The notes under the pieces: generated by a model
Database searches by the model: none
What the model was told of the DNA's origin: nothing
What the model saw: the letters and a program-made list of their open reading frames with translations, nothing else
Made by a program: the position numbers and the translations under genes
Source: Flavobacterium hydrophilum
GTDB taxonomy: Bacteria > Bacteroidota > Bacteroidia > Flavobacteriales > Flavobacteriaceae
Reading direction: 5' to 3'
DNA: 64,000 bases
Assembly (NCBI RefSeq): GCF_003202405.1
Contig: NZ_QJHL01000002.1
Coordinates: 434,001 to 498,000 of the forward strand
Shown here: piece by piece, positions 1 to 8,189 of the stretch
Layout: each line of letters begins with the position of its first letter
Numbering within the stretch: position 1 is the stretch's first letter

Positions 1-2574
1 ATGAAAATTATCTACAGCTTTCTTAGTTTTTTTGCAATGATTACAGTTGGTTTTTCTCAATCAAAACAAAAAGAAAGTGTTCTTTTAGAAAATGGCGTTT
101 CCGAGCAGCTGGCTATTTTTCGGAAACATCAAATTTCTGATGTGAATTATGAGCTTTTATTCGAAATCCCAAATCAGAAAAGTGAAAACATCGATTCTCA
201 ATTGACTTTAAATTTGAATTTGTCTGATTTGAGTCAGCCTTTACTTTTGGATTTTAAAGAGAAAACTTCAAATATAAAATCAGTTTCAGCAAACGGAAAA
301 AATATTGCCATTGTTCATGAAAAAGGGCATATTGTGCTTCCTGTTGGAAGTTTGGTTTCAGGGAAAAATACAATTACCATTTCCTTCATCGCCGGAAATC
401 TATCTTTAAACCGAAACGATGATTTTCTGTACACTTTGTTAGTTCCGGATCGGGCGAGTACATTGTTTCCGTGTTTTGATCAGCCGGACATCAAAGCAAC
501 TTATAAATTGAGTCTTTCGGTTCCAAAAGACTGGAAGGTTTTGGCAGGAGCCGATGTAAAAGAGACTGTTGAAAAAGGCAATTTTACTTTGTACGCTTTT
601 GCGGAATCAGACAAAATGAGTACCTATTTGTTTTCTTTCGTAGCAGGAAAATTCAATAGTGTTACGAAAAAACCGGGTTTAGAAATGACTTTTTTATACC
701 GGGAAAATGATAAAGGCAAAATAGAAAGCAGCACCGATACGATTTTCAGTTTGCACCAGCAGTCGTTGGATTTTTTAGAAAAGTATACGAATTATAAATT
801 TCCGTTTCAGAAGCTGGATTTTGCTTCAATTCCGGGTTTTCAATATGGCGGAATGGAGCATGTTGGTGCGATTCAGTACCGCGAATCGACTTTGTTTTTG
901 GATAACAGCGCTACTGACAGCGAAAAGTTAAACCGCGCAAAATTGATTGCTCATGAAACCTCGCATATGTGGTTTGGCGATTTGGTTACAATGAAATGGT
1001 TTGATGATGTGTGGATGAAAGAAGTGTTTGCGAATTTTATGGCAGATAAAATCATGAACCCGATTTTTCCGAAAGTGAATCATAATCTGCAGTTTTTTAC
1101 AGCGCATTATGGCAGCGCTTACGCGGAAGACCGCTCTTTGGGAACCCATCCGATAAAACAGCATTTAGCCAATTTAAAAGACGCCGGCTCGCTTTACGGA
1201 AGTATTATTTATAACAAAGCACCTATTATGATGCGCCAGCTGGAAGCTTCGATGGGAAAAGACGCTTTCCAAAAAGGGATTCAAAAATACATTCAAAAAT
1301 ATGCCAATGACAATGCCGACTGGAATAATCTCATAGAAATTCTCGATGCAGAAACGCCTTTGGATATGAAGAAATGGAGTGAAGTCTGGGTCAATAAATC
1401 CGGTAGGGCGATTTTTTCTGATAAAATAGAATTAGATAAAAACAACAAGATTAAAAACTTCGAAATTAGCCAGAAAGCAGAAGATGACTCGGCAAATATC
1501 TGGCCACAGATTTTCCAGATTGGTTTGGTTTATAAAGGTGAAATAAAAGTACTAAATGCTCAGATTCAGGATAAAAATATCCAGTTAAAAGAAGCTTTAG
1601 GACTTAAAAAACCACTTGCTGTCATTTATAATTATAATGGTTTTGGATACGGTGTTTTTCCGCTTGACGGGAATAATTTAAATTATATTTCAGGTTTAAA
1701 AGATGAGGTTGCAAGAGCATCGTCTTACAGTAATCTTTATGAAAATATGCTGGTTGGAAGTGTTGCTGTCGACGAGGCTTTTAATTGTTTTTTGAAAGGT
1801 ATTAAATCGGAAGAAAATGAACTGGTGTTGCGAATTATATCAGGAAATCTAAACACGATTTATTGGAGATTTTTGACACAAAAGCAACAAGATAAAGTTC
1901 AAAAACAGGTTACGGATATTTTATACGAGCGTTTGCAGGCTAATTTATCTTCTAATGTCAAAAAGACCTTATTCGGATTATTCAGTTCAATTGCTTATTC
2001 AGATTCGGCGAAAGCCAGATTATTTCAGATTTGGAACAAAGAAGTGGTGATTTCAAATTTGAAATTAAACGAAGATGATTATACTAATATGGCGATGAAT
2101 CTGGCGATTTTTAAACACGAAAAAGCCAATCAGATTTTGATAATTGCAAAAAAGGCAATGACGAATCCTGATAAAATAAAACGATTTGAATTTCTGATGC
2201 CCTCGCTTTCTCAGGACGAAAAAGTTAGAAATGCTTTTATGGAATCCTTAAAAGATGATGCCAATCGGGAGAAAGAATCGTGGGTTTCGGTTGGTTTGGC
2301 GAATATAAATCATCCGCTTCGTCAGGAAAGTGCGCAAAAATATATTTGGTTTTCATTAGATTTGACAGAAGAAATCCAGCGTACCGGAGATATTTTCTTT
2401 CCCAAAGACTGGCTTGATAATACCATTGGGAAATATTCTTCAAAATATGCTTTTGATGAAATACAGCGATTCTTAAAAGAAAACCCTAATTTTAGTCCGA
2501 TTCTAAAGCGTAAATTATTCATGGCGACAGATTTGCTTTATAAAGCGCAAAATAGTAAAAAAGAAACCGAATGA
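1..2574 (+). CDS. M1 family (gluzincin) aminopeptidase, exported
   Basis: A zinc metallopeptidase that removes N-terminal residues from peptides, probably in the periplasm. A signal peptide is visible (hydrophobic stretch ending GFSQ near residue 20). The exopeptidase motif appears as YGGMEH near residue 283, in place of the usual GAMEN. The zinc site is HETSH at 318-322 with the third ligand E near 341 in KEVFANF. Length (857 aa) fits the family. The stop codon overlaps the ATG of a DUF58 start by four bases (ATGA, 2571-2574), but that downstream copy is only a stub; the intact DUF58 gene lies 3.66 kb away after an insertion. The gene starts exactly at the window edge, so its promoter is not seen. 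The family call is firm, the substrate unknown. Confidence 0.93.
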   Translation: MKIIYSFLSFFAMITVGFSQSKQKESVLLENGVSEQLAIFRKHQISDVNYELLFEIPNQKSENIDSQLTLNLNLSDLSQPLLLDFKEKTSNIKSVSANGKNIAIVHEKGHIVLPVGSLVSGKNTITISFIAGNLSLNRNDDFLYTLLVPDRASTLFPCFDQPDIKATYKLSLSVPKDWKVLAGADVKETVEKGNFTLYAFAESDKMSTYLFSFVAGKFNSVTKKPGLEMTFLYRENDKGKIESSTDTIFSLHQQSLDFLEKYTNYKFPFQKLDFASIPGFQYGGMEHVGAIQYRESTLFLDNSATDSEKLNRAKLIAHETSHMWFGDLVTMKWFDDVWMKEVFANFMADKIMNPIFPKVNHNLQFFTAHYGSAYAEDRSLGTHPIKQHLANLKDAGSLYGSIIYNKAPIMMRQLEASMGKDAFQKGIQKYIQKYANDNADWNNLIEILDAETPLDMKKWSEVWVNKSGRAIFSDKIELDKNNKIKNFEISQKAEDDSANIWPQIFQIGLVYKGEIKVLNAQIQDKNIQLKEALGLKKPLAVIYNYNGFGYGVFPLDGNNLNYISGLKDEVARASSYSNLYENMLVGSVAVDEAFNCFLKGIKSEENELVLRIISGNLNTIYWRFLTQKQQDKVQKQVTDILYERLQANLSSNVKKTLFGLFSSIAYSDSAKARLFQIWNKEVVISNLKLNEDDYTNMAMNLAIFKHEKANQILIIAKKAMTNPDKIKRFEFLMPSLSQDEKVRNAFMESLKDDANREKESWVSVGLANINHPLRQESAQKYIWFSLDLTEEIQRTGDIFFPKDWLDNTIGKYSSKYAFDEIQRFLKENPNFSPILKRKLFMATDLLYKAQNSKKETE

Positions 2575-2614
2575 AAATCGAATCAGAAATAGAGAAAGTC
2601 TCCAGTTTTCAGCA
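2485..2614 (+). repeat. 130-bp direct repeat, left copy (matches 6148-6277)
   Basis: These bases are identical to 6148-6277 (offset 3663). They cover the last 30 codons of the aminopeptidase gene and the first 15 codons of the DUF58 gene. Beyond 2614 the two copies stay alignable for about 15 bases with several mismatches and then diverge. The pair bounds the insert between the two originally adjacent genes. Confidence 0.95.
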
Positions 2615-2629
2615 CCTTGAAATGCTTGG
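2571..2629 (+). pseudogene. Truncated start of DUF58 gene (stub of the gene at 6234)
   Basis: The first 18 or so codons match the start of the intact DUF58 protein (MKIESEIEKVSSFQHLEML). After about 2629 the frame runs into unrelated inserted sequence and ends at 2816. The stub keeps the original ATGA overlap with the aminopeptidase gene, so it marks the ancestral junction. It is not expected to make a functional product. Confidence 0.85.
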
Positions 2630-2645
2630 GAATTTTCATAGTGTC

Positions 2646-2860
2646 TTAATTACAAGGTTTTCCAATTGTTTTTTGACCGTTTACAGTTGTGTTAACTTTA
2701 CTCTCAGCATCATATCTTCCTTTTATTCGAAGATAATCCGCACTGCCTACCGGGAATTTCTCTGCAAATGTCGGAGCCTCCTGCAAACCATCCCATGCCA
2801 AATCGGAATATTCTAATAGTAGCTCTTGATTAGCAGGACGAGGAAGTGGAATATTATTTA
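2646..2860 (-). pseudogene. C-terminal fragment of a secreted lipoprotein-family paralogue
   Basis: The minus strand is open from about 2860 to a stop at 2646. It contains EYSDLAWDGLQEAP, a stretch ending GSADYLRIKGRYD, and a final TIGKPCN. The same layout (YSDLAWGGL, then a terminal TPIGKKCN) closes the larger gene at 4560-6063, so this is the real C-terminus of a relative. The 5' part is missing: an in-frame stop lies just upstream. It is the outermost relic of a set of duplicated modules inside the insert. Confidence 0.7.
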
Positions 2861-2991
2861 CTTAGTGTTCTGATGAAATATCAGTTATTCATTCGTAGAT
2901 GTTGTTAAAGTATTATTCAATTTCAAGTTTCCTTCATTGGATCTGGAGTTTATACTTTTTAAGATTCTGCAGCTTCTTTCAGAGCCAACTT

Positions 2992-3390
2992 TCATTCAAT
3001 TGTAAATTCTGCACTTACTTGGATATATTCTGTTTTTTTATTTTTTTTATTTACCAAAACTATTATATAACTATCTGTTAGATTCATCACTTTAACATCA
3101 TTAAGTTTTTTATTGTCTTTTAATTTAAATAATCTTGAAGTATGAGCAAACTTTTTAAAGCAAATAATTTTTTTTGGTTTAGAAGTGTTTATGATTTTTT
3201 TCTGTACAAAATATATAGCTCCTTCACTTGTGTCATAATTGTCTTTTATAATGTATTTTTTAGGATTAGATTCAGACTGATATAAATACTTATCTAATTT
3301 AAAAAATAGAGTATCTTTTGTTTTTTCCTGAGCTTTTAGACTGTTTATAAAAAGGATTGAAATTATAGTAATTATAATGTGTGTTTTCAT
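2992..3390 (-). CDS. Small exported protein, unknown function
   Basis: A 132-aa protein with a clear signal peptide (MKTHIIITIISILFINSLKAQ, cleavage after KAQ likely). The mature part is basic and beta-rich in appearance; I recognise no domain. Its ATG overlaps by ATGA (3387-3390) the stop of an upstream fragment, so it was once translationally coupled to a member of the lipoprotein family whose remains lie on both sides. It may be a partner or protective protein of that family, but this rests on position only. Confidence 0.6.
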   Translation of the reverse strand: MKTHIIITIISILFINSLKAQEKTKDTLFFKLDKYLYQSESNPKKYIIKDNYDTSEGAIYFVQKKIINTSKPKKIICFKKFAHTSRLFKLKDNKKLNDVKVMNLTDSYIIVLVNKKNKKTEYIQVSAEFTIE

Positions 3391-3488
3391 TGTAATAATT
3401 TATATGTTTTATGGACAGCCATTGTGCCATGTTGACTACCATATTTCTCATAAGTAACATTAAAATCTTGTGTTGCTGGTATCAACCT
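3387..3488 (-). pseudogene. C-terminal tail fragment coupled to the 132-aa exported protein
   Basis: An open stretch on the minus strand ends with YEKYGSQHGTMAVHKTYK followed by LLQ and a TGA that overlaps the next gene's ATG. It joins sequence homologous to the metallopeptidase-like core at about 3488-3495, but not in a continuous frame. It looks like an alternative C-terminus of the same family, left after recombination. No start codon of its own is seen. Confidence 0.5.
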
Positions 3489-3489
3489 A

Positions 3490-3895
3490 GTCAGTGCTAA
3501 TATAAATTGTATAATTATTAACTGATTCCTTTTTTGTGGCATCAGGAGCCATCGTAGAAGGTACTTGAGAGATTATATTTATATTGTAAATTGAATTTGA
3601 TTTTTTAAATCTTTCAATCAACGTTTTAATATCACATACTGTAGCATTTTCAATTTTTCTAACACAGCCTTTGGATATGGGTCAAGACTATCCTTTATTC
3701 GAAGATAATCCGCACTGCCTACCGGGAATTTCTCTGCAAATATCGGAGCCTCCTGCAAACCACCCCATGCCAAATCCGTATATATTTGTAGTGGTTCCTG
3801 ATTAGCAGGAACAGGCACTCCTTCCTGTTTGAAATTCTTGTAAAGCTGCTCCAATTGTTTTTACATATTTTAATTAGCTATTTGATGACGAATTT
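3490..3895 (-). pseudogene. Mosaic, frameshifted fragment of the HExxH lipoprotein family
   Basis: In the gene direction it reads a family C-terminal module (ALQEFQTG, then IYTDLAWGGLQEAP and a stretch ending GSADYLRIK). This fuses directly, at the shared RIKDSL codons, to sequence found in the middle of the large gene (DPYPKAVLEKLK and onward). The part 3490-3700 is nearly identical to 5030-5240. One T is missing in a T-run near 3653, which breaks the frame, and a 4-bp tandem duplication (AGGA) near 3826 causes a second shift. It is a recombination product, not a gene. Confidence 0.75.
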
Positions 3896-3931
3896 GGTTT
3901 TTATCTAAAAGCTAATAATAAACCCCCATTC

Positions 3932-4549
3932 TTAATTATATGTACCATCTTCAAAATTAGCAGATTTATACCATTTTCCTTTTTCTTTTTTCATAAGAAC
4001 AGTTGTGTGTATTATAGGGTTAAATCCTAATTTGCTATTCCCAATATCATAACTTAAAAGAGCATTGTTTTTATTTATAATTAATGGTTTTGATAGATAA
4101 ATTATAAGTTGGCTTGGCAAGTCTATGTATTTGTTGGTTCTTATTATTTGACGTAATGAATCATATTTTAAAAGATGAATACTTGAGTTATCAAAATTTT
4201 CTTTTTCCCAATAATGTTGTTTTTCATCTTCTAATTTAGATTTTATTTTTTCGATTTGAATATGATTTAATACCCAATAGTCTTTGTCTTTTTCACTTTC
4301 ATATAAATAATTATATGTATATTCGTAGGAATTAATTGATTTTTGGCTTTTTAAAGCCTCTTCAATTATTGTAATTCCAAAATTACTATATGACTTATAT
4401 CTTTCAGAATTTAATTCAGAATTTAAAAAATGATTGATTATTTCTCTTTCTGTTTTACTTAAGTGTTCTGATTGTTTTTGTATTATAGTGTTTGTTGAAA
4501 AACAACAAATAAAAACAAAAAGCATTCCCATAAATATTGAATTTTTCAT
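3932..4549 (-). CDS. Exported lipoprotein-like protein, unknown function
   Basis: 205 aa with an N-terminal hydrophobic segment followed by Cys residues (FVFICCFST), compatible with a lipoprotein signal. The rest is hydrophilic with helical charged stretches (residues 60-120). I recognise no domain. It begins 10 bases after the stop of the HExxH lipoprotein pseudogene and on the same strand, so the two formed one transcription unit. The position mirrors that of the 132-aa exported protein behind another family fragment, which suggests an exchangeable partner gene. Confidence 0.6.
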   Translation of the reverse strand: MKNSIFMGMLFVFICCFSTNTIIQKQSEHLSKTEREIINHFLNSELNSERYKSYSNFGITIIEEALKSQKSINSYEYTYNYLYESEKDKDYWVLNHIQIEKIKSKLEDEKQHYWEKENFDNSSIHLLKYDSLRQIIRTNKYIDLPSQLIIYLSKPLIINKNNALLSYDIGNSKLGFNPIIHTTVLMKKEKGKWYKSANFEDGTYN

Positions 4550-4559
4550 AAAAATAAAA

Positions 4560-6063
4560 TTAATTACATTTTTTACCTATTGGTGTTTGTGCATTTTTTC
4601 CCTCTCCAGCAGAATGTCCAGTTTGTTCAGATGAATATCGGTTAATAATTCTTTCTCTATCATCATCTGTTAAAACATCTGTATTAAAAACGGGGGCATC
4701 TGACAATCCTCCCCATGCTAAATCACTATATATTTGGTTTGGTTTGGAAGTAGAAGGAACAGCAATCCCTGTTTGATATTCTTCTAAAGAACGGGCTATG
4801 GCATCAACATAATCAGTAGCCATTTGCTGATGATGCACATCATAAGAATTAACCGATTCAGGTATGTTTTTGGTTACATAAAAATTAAATAAATAAACAT
4901 AATCATTATAAATGTTAGAATTAGAAGGAGTGCCATTATGATACTCGTCAAAAAGACTCATAAAATAAGCATGTATTGTTTCATGAAGAATTGATGCTGC
5001 AATAAATAAATTTGTCTTATCAACATAGTCAGTGCTAATATAAATTGTATAATTATTAACTGATTCCTTTTTTGTGGCAGCAGGAGCCATAGTAGAAGGT
5101 ACTTGAGAGATTATATTTATATTGTAAATTGAATTTGATTTTTTAAATCTTTCAATCAACATTTTAATATCACATACTGTAGCATTTTTCAATTTTTCTA
5201 ATACAGCCTTTGGACATGGGTCAAGACTATCCTTTATTCTTTCTTCGATAACGCTGGCTATAGAAACACATTTTCCTAATTTTTTAATATATCCTTTACC
5301 GCAATTCTCAGTATTACTACTATTATTTGTGTTATTACTTCCACCGCCACCACCATATGTGACAAAAGAATTAGTATAATTGCCATTATATGAACTCCCG
5401 CCTCCACTAAAAGATAAATTCTCATACCCATTATTTCCGCCTGCATTACTATTACTACTGCTTTTAATAATTACCTCTCTAAGCGGCACTGGATCGCTAT
5501 CTCCCCCACCGGCACAATTGCCTTCTTCATCAAAACAAGGAGGGGTAAGGTTTTTCATTTTACCTGTTGCTTTAGATTTTACTGTTATACCTCCACTCTG
5601 AACAATCTGATTATTTTTAAATTCAGCAGCTCTTATTAAACCCGTTTTTAAATCCCAGGTACTTATAAAGCCAGTAAAGTCGTTACCTTCAATTGATTGT
5701 TGCGCAACTGATGCATTTCTGTCAGGATATATTTCAAATACTAAGGCTTTGTAATTATTTGTTCCCTGATTGTATATATATAATTTTTGCTCCCAAATTT
5801 CTGACTGACTCTTTTTTAATCCAATAACAGGTACAATAATTGTCTGAGTTCCATCTTCTAAAGATACCAATTTTGCTGAGTTCCAATTGTATTCTAAATT
5901 TTGGAAGAGATAAAAATTTGGGCTTTCAGCTTCGTACTTTTTAAACTATGTTTGAGCCTGTAAAGTTTGATTCGATACAGTTTCTTCAGTGCTGCATGAA
6001 CAAATAAAAAGGAGAAATAGAGTAAATGTGTAGTTTAATAACTTAAATGTATTTTTTTTCATG
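4560..6063 (-). pseudogene. HExxH metallopeptidase-like lipoprotein, broken at the N-terminus
   Basis: From 5945 to 4560 the frame is open. It holds a beta-rich N-terminal region, a Gly/Ser/Asn-rich linker (about 5340-5470), a CGKGYIKKLGKCV motif and a zinc-peptidase-like HETIHAYF motif (about 4970-4990). The C-terminus has YSDLAWGGL and ends TPIGKKCN. Upstream, a lipoprotein signal peptide can be read (KKNTFKLLNY ... LLFICSCSTEE) but it is out of frame with the ATG at 6063 (one extra G before the A-run). It is also followed by an in-frame TAG at 5946-5948. Both lesions should prevent synthesis of the exported form. A start at an internal TTG (5870) would lack the signal. Confidence 0.75.
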
Positions 6064-6147
6064 TTAATATCAGTAGTTTTCAATTTGCAATATAAGAATT
6101 TGTTCACTAATTAAATGTTAATTTTGTATGATAGAATATCACTTAAA

Positions 6148-6277
6148 CCTAATTTTAGTCCGATTCTAAAGCGTAAATTATTCATGGCGACAGATTTGCT
6201 TTATAAAGCGCAAAATAGTAAAAAAGAAACCGAATGAAAATCGAATCAGAAATAGAGAAAGTCTCCAGTTTTCAGCA
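6148..6277 (+). repeat. 130-bp direct repeat, right copy (matches 2485-2614)
   Basis: Identical to 2485-2614. It brings a second copy of the last 30 aminopeptidase codons in front of the intact DUF58 gene, so both flanking genes remain complete despite the insertion. Confidence 0.95.
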
Positions 6278-7160
6278 TCTCGAAATGCTGGCAAATCAGG
6301 TTGTCGAAGGTTTTATATCCGGAATGCACAAGAGTCCGTTTCATGGATTTTCTGCCGAATTCTCGGAGCATAAAGTGTATAATGCAGGCGAAAGCACCAA
6401 ACATATTGACTGGAAATTATTTGCTAAAACGGATCGTTTATATACGAAACGTTTTGAGGAAGAAACCAATATGCGCTGTCATATTATTGTTGATAATTCG
6501 TCGTCGATGCATTATCCTGAACTGAAATTGAATCAGCCTTTTTATGAAAAAAAGATTGGTTTTGCGGTTCTGGCTTCGGCGGTTTTGATGAATATTTTAA
6601 AGAAACAGCGTGATGCCGTTGGTTTAAGCGTTTTTTCGGATAATTACGAATATTATGCTCCTGAAAAAGGAAGCGATCGTCATCACAGAATGCTTTTGAA
6701 CAAGCTGGAGCAATTATTAGAACAGCCAAAAATCAAAAAAAGCACAGACACGATTACGTATCTGCATCAGATTGCAGAGAAAATGCACCGTCGTTCGATG
6801 ATTATTCTGTTTACGGATATGTTTCAGTCTGAAGATGACGAAAAGTTGTTTAATGCGCTGCAGCATTTAAAACACAATAAACACAAAGTCGTTTTATTTC
6901 ACGTAGTCGATCATGAAACCGAGCTTAAATTTGATTTTGATAACACGCCAAGAAAGTTTATCGACTTAGAATCAGGCGAAGAAGTATCCATTTTTGCAGA
7001 TAATGTAAAGCTGGAATATGAAAAAAGGGCAGAAGCCTACTTTAAAAATCTGGCTTTAACGTGTGCAAAGAACCAGATTAAGTACGTTCCGGTCAATGTA
7101 GGCGATAATTTCGAAAAAATATTGACGACATATTTGGTTGAAAAACAAAACTTTGGCTAG
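6234..7160 (+). CDS. DUF58 domain protein (vWA-like)
   Basis: 308 aa. The DUF58 signature is present: GFSAEFSEHKVYNAGES, then HIDWKLFAKTDRLYTKRFEE, followed by a vWA-like metal-site segment VDNSSSM near residue 85. DUF58 proteins usually accompany MoxR ATPases and are thought to act in maturation of other proteins; no MoxR gene is in view here. The start is the ATG that overlapped the aminopeptidase stop before the insertion. Now only the duplicated 3' end of that gene precedes it, so its expression must come from the insert or from read-through. Confidence 0.88.
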   Translation: MKIESEIEKVSSFQHLEMLANQVVEGFISGMHKSPFHGFSAEFSEHKVYNAGESTKHIDWKLFAKTDRLYTKRFEEETNMRCHIIVDNSSSMHYPELKLNQPFYEKKIGFAVLASAVLMNILKKQRDAVGLSVFSDNYEYYAPEKGSDRHHRMLLNKLEQLLEQPKIKKSTDTITYLHQIAEKMHRRSMIILFTDMFQSEDDEKLFNALQHLKHNKHKVVLFHVVDHETELKFDFDNTPRKFIDLESGEEVSIFADNVKLEYEKRAEAYFKNLALTCAKNQIKYVPVNVGDNFEKILTTYLVEKQNFG

Positions 7161-7198
7161 TAATTTTAAATTATATTCAAAATTTTTCATCAAAACGC

Positions 7199-7228
7199 TT
7201 GCAGAAACGAAATTCTGTACTATCTTTG
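7199..7228 (+). promoter_or_regulatory. Bacteroidota-type promoter of tRNA-Asp copy 1
   Basis: TTG at 7199-7201, 19-bp spacer, then TATCTTTG at 7221-7228. This fits the TTG-N19-TAnnTTTG consensus exactly and lies 18 bases upstream of the tRNA. Confidence 0.8.
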
Positions 7229-7246
7229 CAACCGCAATAACGCAGA

Positions 7247-7320
7247 GGTTTGGTAGTTCAGTTGGTTAGAATACATGCCTGTCACGCATGGGGTCGCGGG
7301 TTCGAGTCCCGTCCAGACCG
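7247..7320 (+). tRNA. tRNA-Asp (GTC), copy 1
   Basis: Cloverleaf of 74 nt: acceptor GGTTTGG pairs with CCAGACC (one G-T pair), the anticodon loop CTGTCAC gives anticodon GTC, and the T arm contains GGGTTCGAGTCCC. CCA is not encoded. A second identical copy lies at 7784. Confidence 0.96.
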
Positions 7321-7333
7321 CAATATTGGGAGA

Positions 7334-7360
7334 AGCCTTTCTTAACGGAAAGGCTTTTTT
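7334..7360 (+). terminator. Rho-independent terminator after tRNA-Asp copy 1
   Basis: Perfect 8-bp stem AGCCTTTC/GAAAGGCT with a 6-nt loop and a T run. The same hairpin follows the second tRNA-Asp. Confidence 0.9.
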
Positions 7361-7555
7361 GCCCAAATACGGTATCTAAGATTAGTTGTGTTGTTTGCTA
7401 CGACTTTGTAACTCGTAGCTTGGTTTAGTAGTTAGACCAATGAAAAGCTTTCCACTTTTGTGGATGGCTTTTTTGATTTAAGACATTTGGCTTTTTAACC
7501 ATATAAGTTATGTAAGCTCATTTAAGTTTAACCGCAAAGAGCACTAAGATTTACG

Positions 7556-7598
7556 AAAAAGGTTCGCAGAGTTTATAATAAACTTTGCGAACCTTTTT
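7556..7598. repeat. Intergenic palindrome (20-bp arms)
   Basis: Arms 7556-7575 and 7579-7598 (AAAAAGGTTCGCAGAGTTTA and its complement) match with one mismatch around a 3-nt loop. No gene is associated. It resembles the AT-rich GCAAAG/CTTTGC palindromes common between flavobacterial genes; another lies near 55.1 kb. The rest of 7361-7735 shows only a weak hairpin at about 7445-7470. Confidence 0.75.
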
Positions 7599-7735
7599 CT
7601 CTTTTAACCTTGTGTGCTTTGTGGTTAATTAAACGTATTTTGTAGAAAATGAGTTTCAAAAAAATGGAATTTGGAATTTTAAAATATTGGAATTTAGCTA
7701 ATTAAAATTTTCTGAATTTTAATTTACAAAAACCC

Positions 7736-7765
7736 TTGCAGAATCAAAGTTCTATTGTATTTTTG
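7736..7765 (+). promoter_or_regulatory. Bacteroidota-type promoter of tRNA-Asp copy 2
   Basis: TTG at 7736-7738, 19-bp spacer, TATTTTTG at 7758-7765, ending 18 bases before the tRNA. The layout is the same as for copy 1. Confidence 0.8.
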
Positions 7766-7783
7766 CAGTCACAATAAGCAGTG

Positions 7784-7857
7784 GGTTTGGTAGTTCAGTT
7801 GGTTAGAATACATGCCTGTCACGCATGGGGTCGCGGGTTCGAGTCCCGTCCAGACCG
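7784..7857 (+). tRNA. tRNA-Asp (GTC), copy 2
   Basis: 74 nt, identical to the tRNA at 7247-7320, anticodon GTC. It has its own promoter and terminator, so it is a complete duplicated transcription unit. Confidence 0.96.
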
Positions 7858-7869
7858 CTTTAAAAAAGA

Positions 7870-7896
7870 AGCCTTTCTTAACGGAAAGGCTTTTTT
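7870..7896 (+). terminator. Rho-independent terminator after tRNA-Asp copy 2
   Basis: Stem AGCCTTTC (7870-7877) with GAAAGGCT (7884-7891) and a T run, as behind copy 1. Confidence 0.9.
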
Positions 7897-7990
7897 GTTT
7901 TTAGTTCGATTCTTTGTTCTAAACACAATCACCTCATAAATTAATCTCGTAATACAGATAGCCATCAGATCTAATAGCTTTAAAATATTT

Positions 7991-8075
7991 TCTCGCAGAT
8001 TTACAGATTTAATTTTTAAGATTTAGAAATAATTAATCTCCTGCATCTGCTTAATTTTTTTTTAAATCTGCGAGA
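7991..8075. repeat. Intergenic inverted repeat (13-bp arms)
   Basis: TCTCGCAGATTTA at 7991-8003 and its exact complement at 8063-8075. Related CTCTGCGA words continue to about 8150, just before the HAD gene. It belongs to the same general class of intergenic palindromes seen elsewhere in the window. Confidence 0.7.
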
Positions 8076-8189
8076 AAAAAAATTGCGACTCTGCGAGATT
8101 CAAAAAAACTTCGCGTATCTCTGCGAAAAATCTCCGTGCATCTCTGTGGAAAAACCTATCTTGCGACCTTTAAAACAACAAAAAACACT

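Noticed and set aside
2571..2816. An 81-codon frame that could be a small gene after the aminopeptidase
   Set aside because: Its first 18 or so codons copy the DUF58 start and the rest is antisense to a lipoprotein-family fragment; it is a truncated stub.
2485..6277. 130-bp repeats as a transposon target-site duplication
   Set aside because: Too long for any known transposase target duplication, and no transposase or terminal inverted repeats are present.
7400..7470. Possible decayed third tRNA (GGTTTAGTAGTTAGACC) with a weak terminator hairpin
   Set aside because: Only isolated resemblance; no anticodon or T arm can be drawn.
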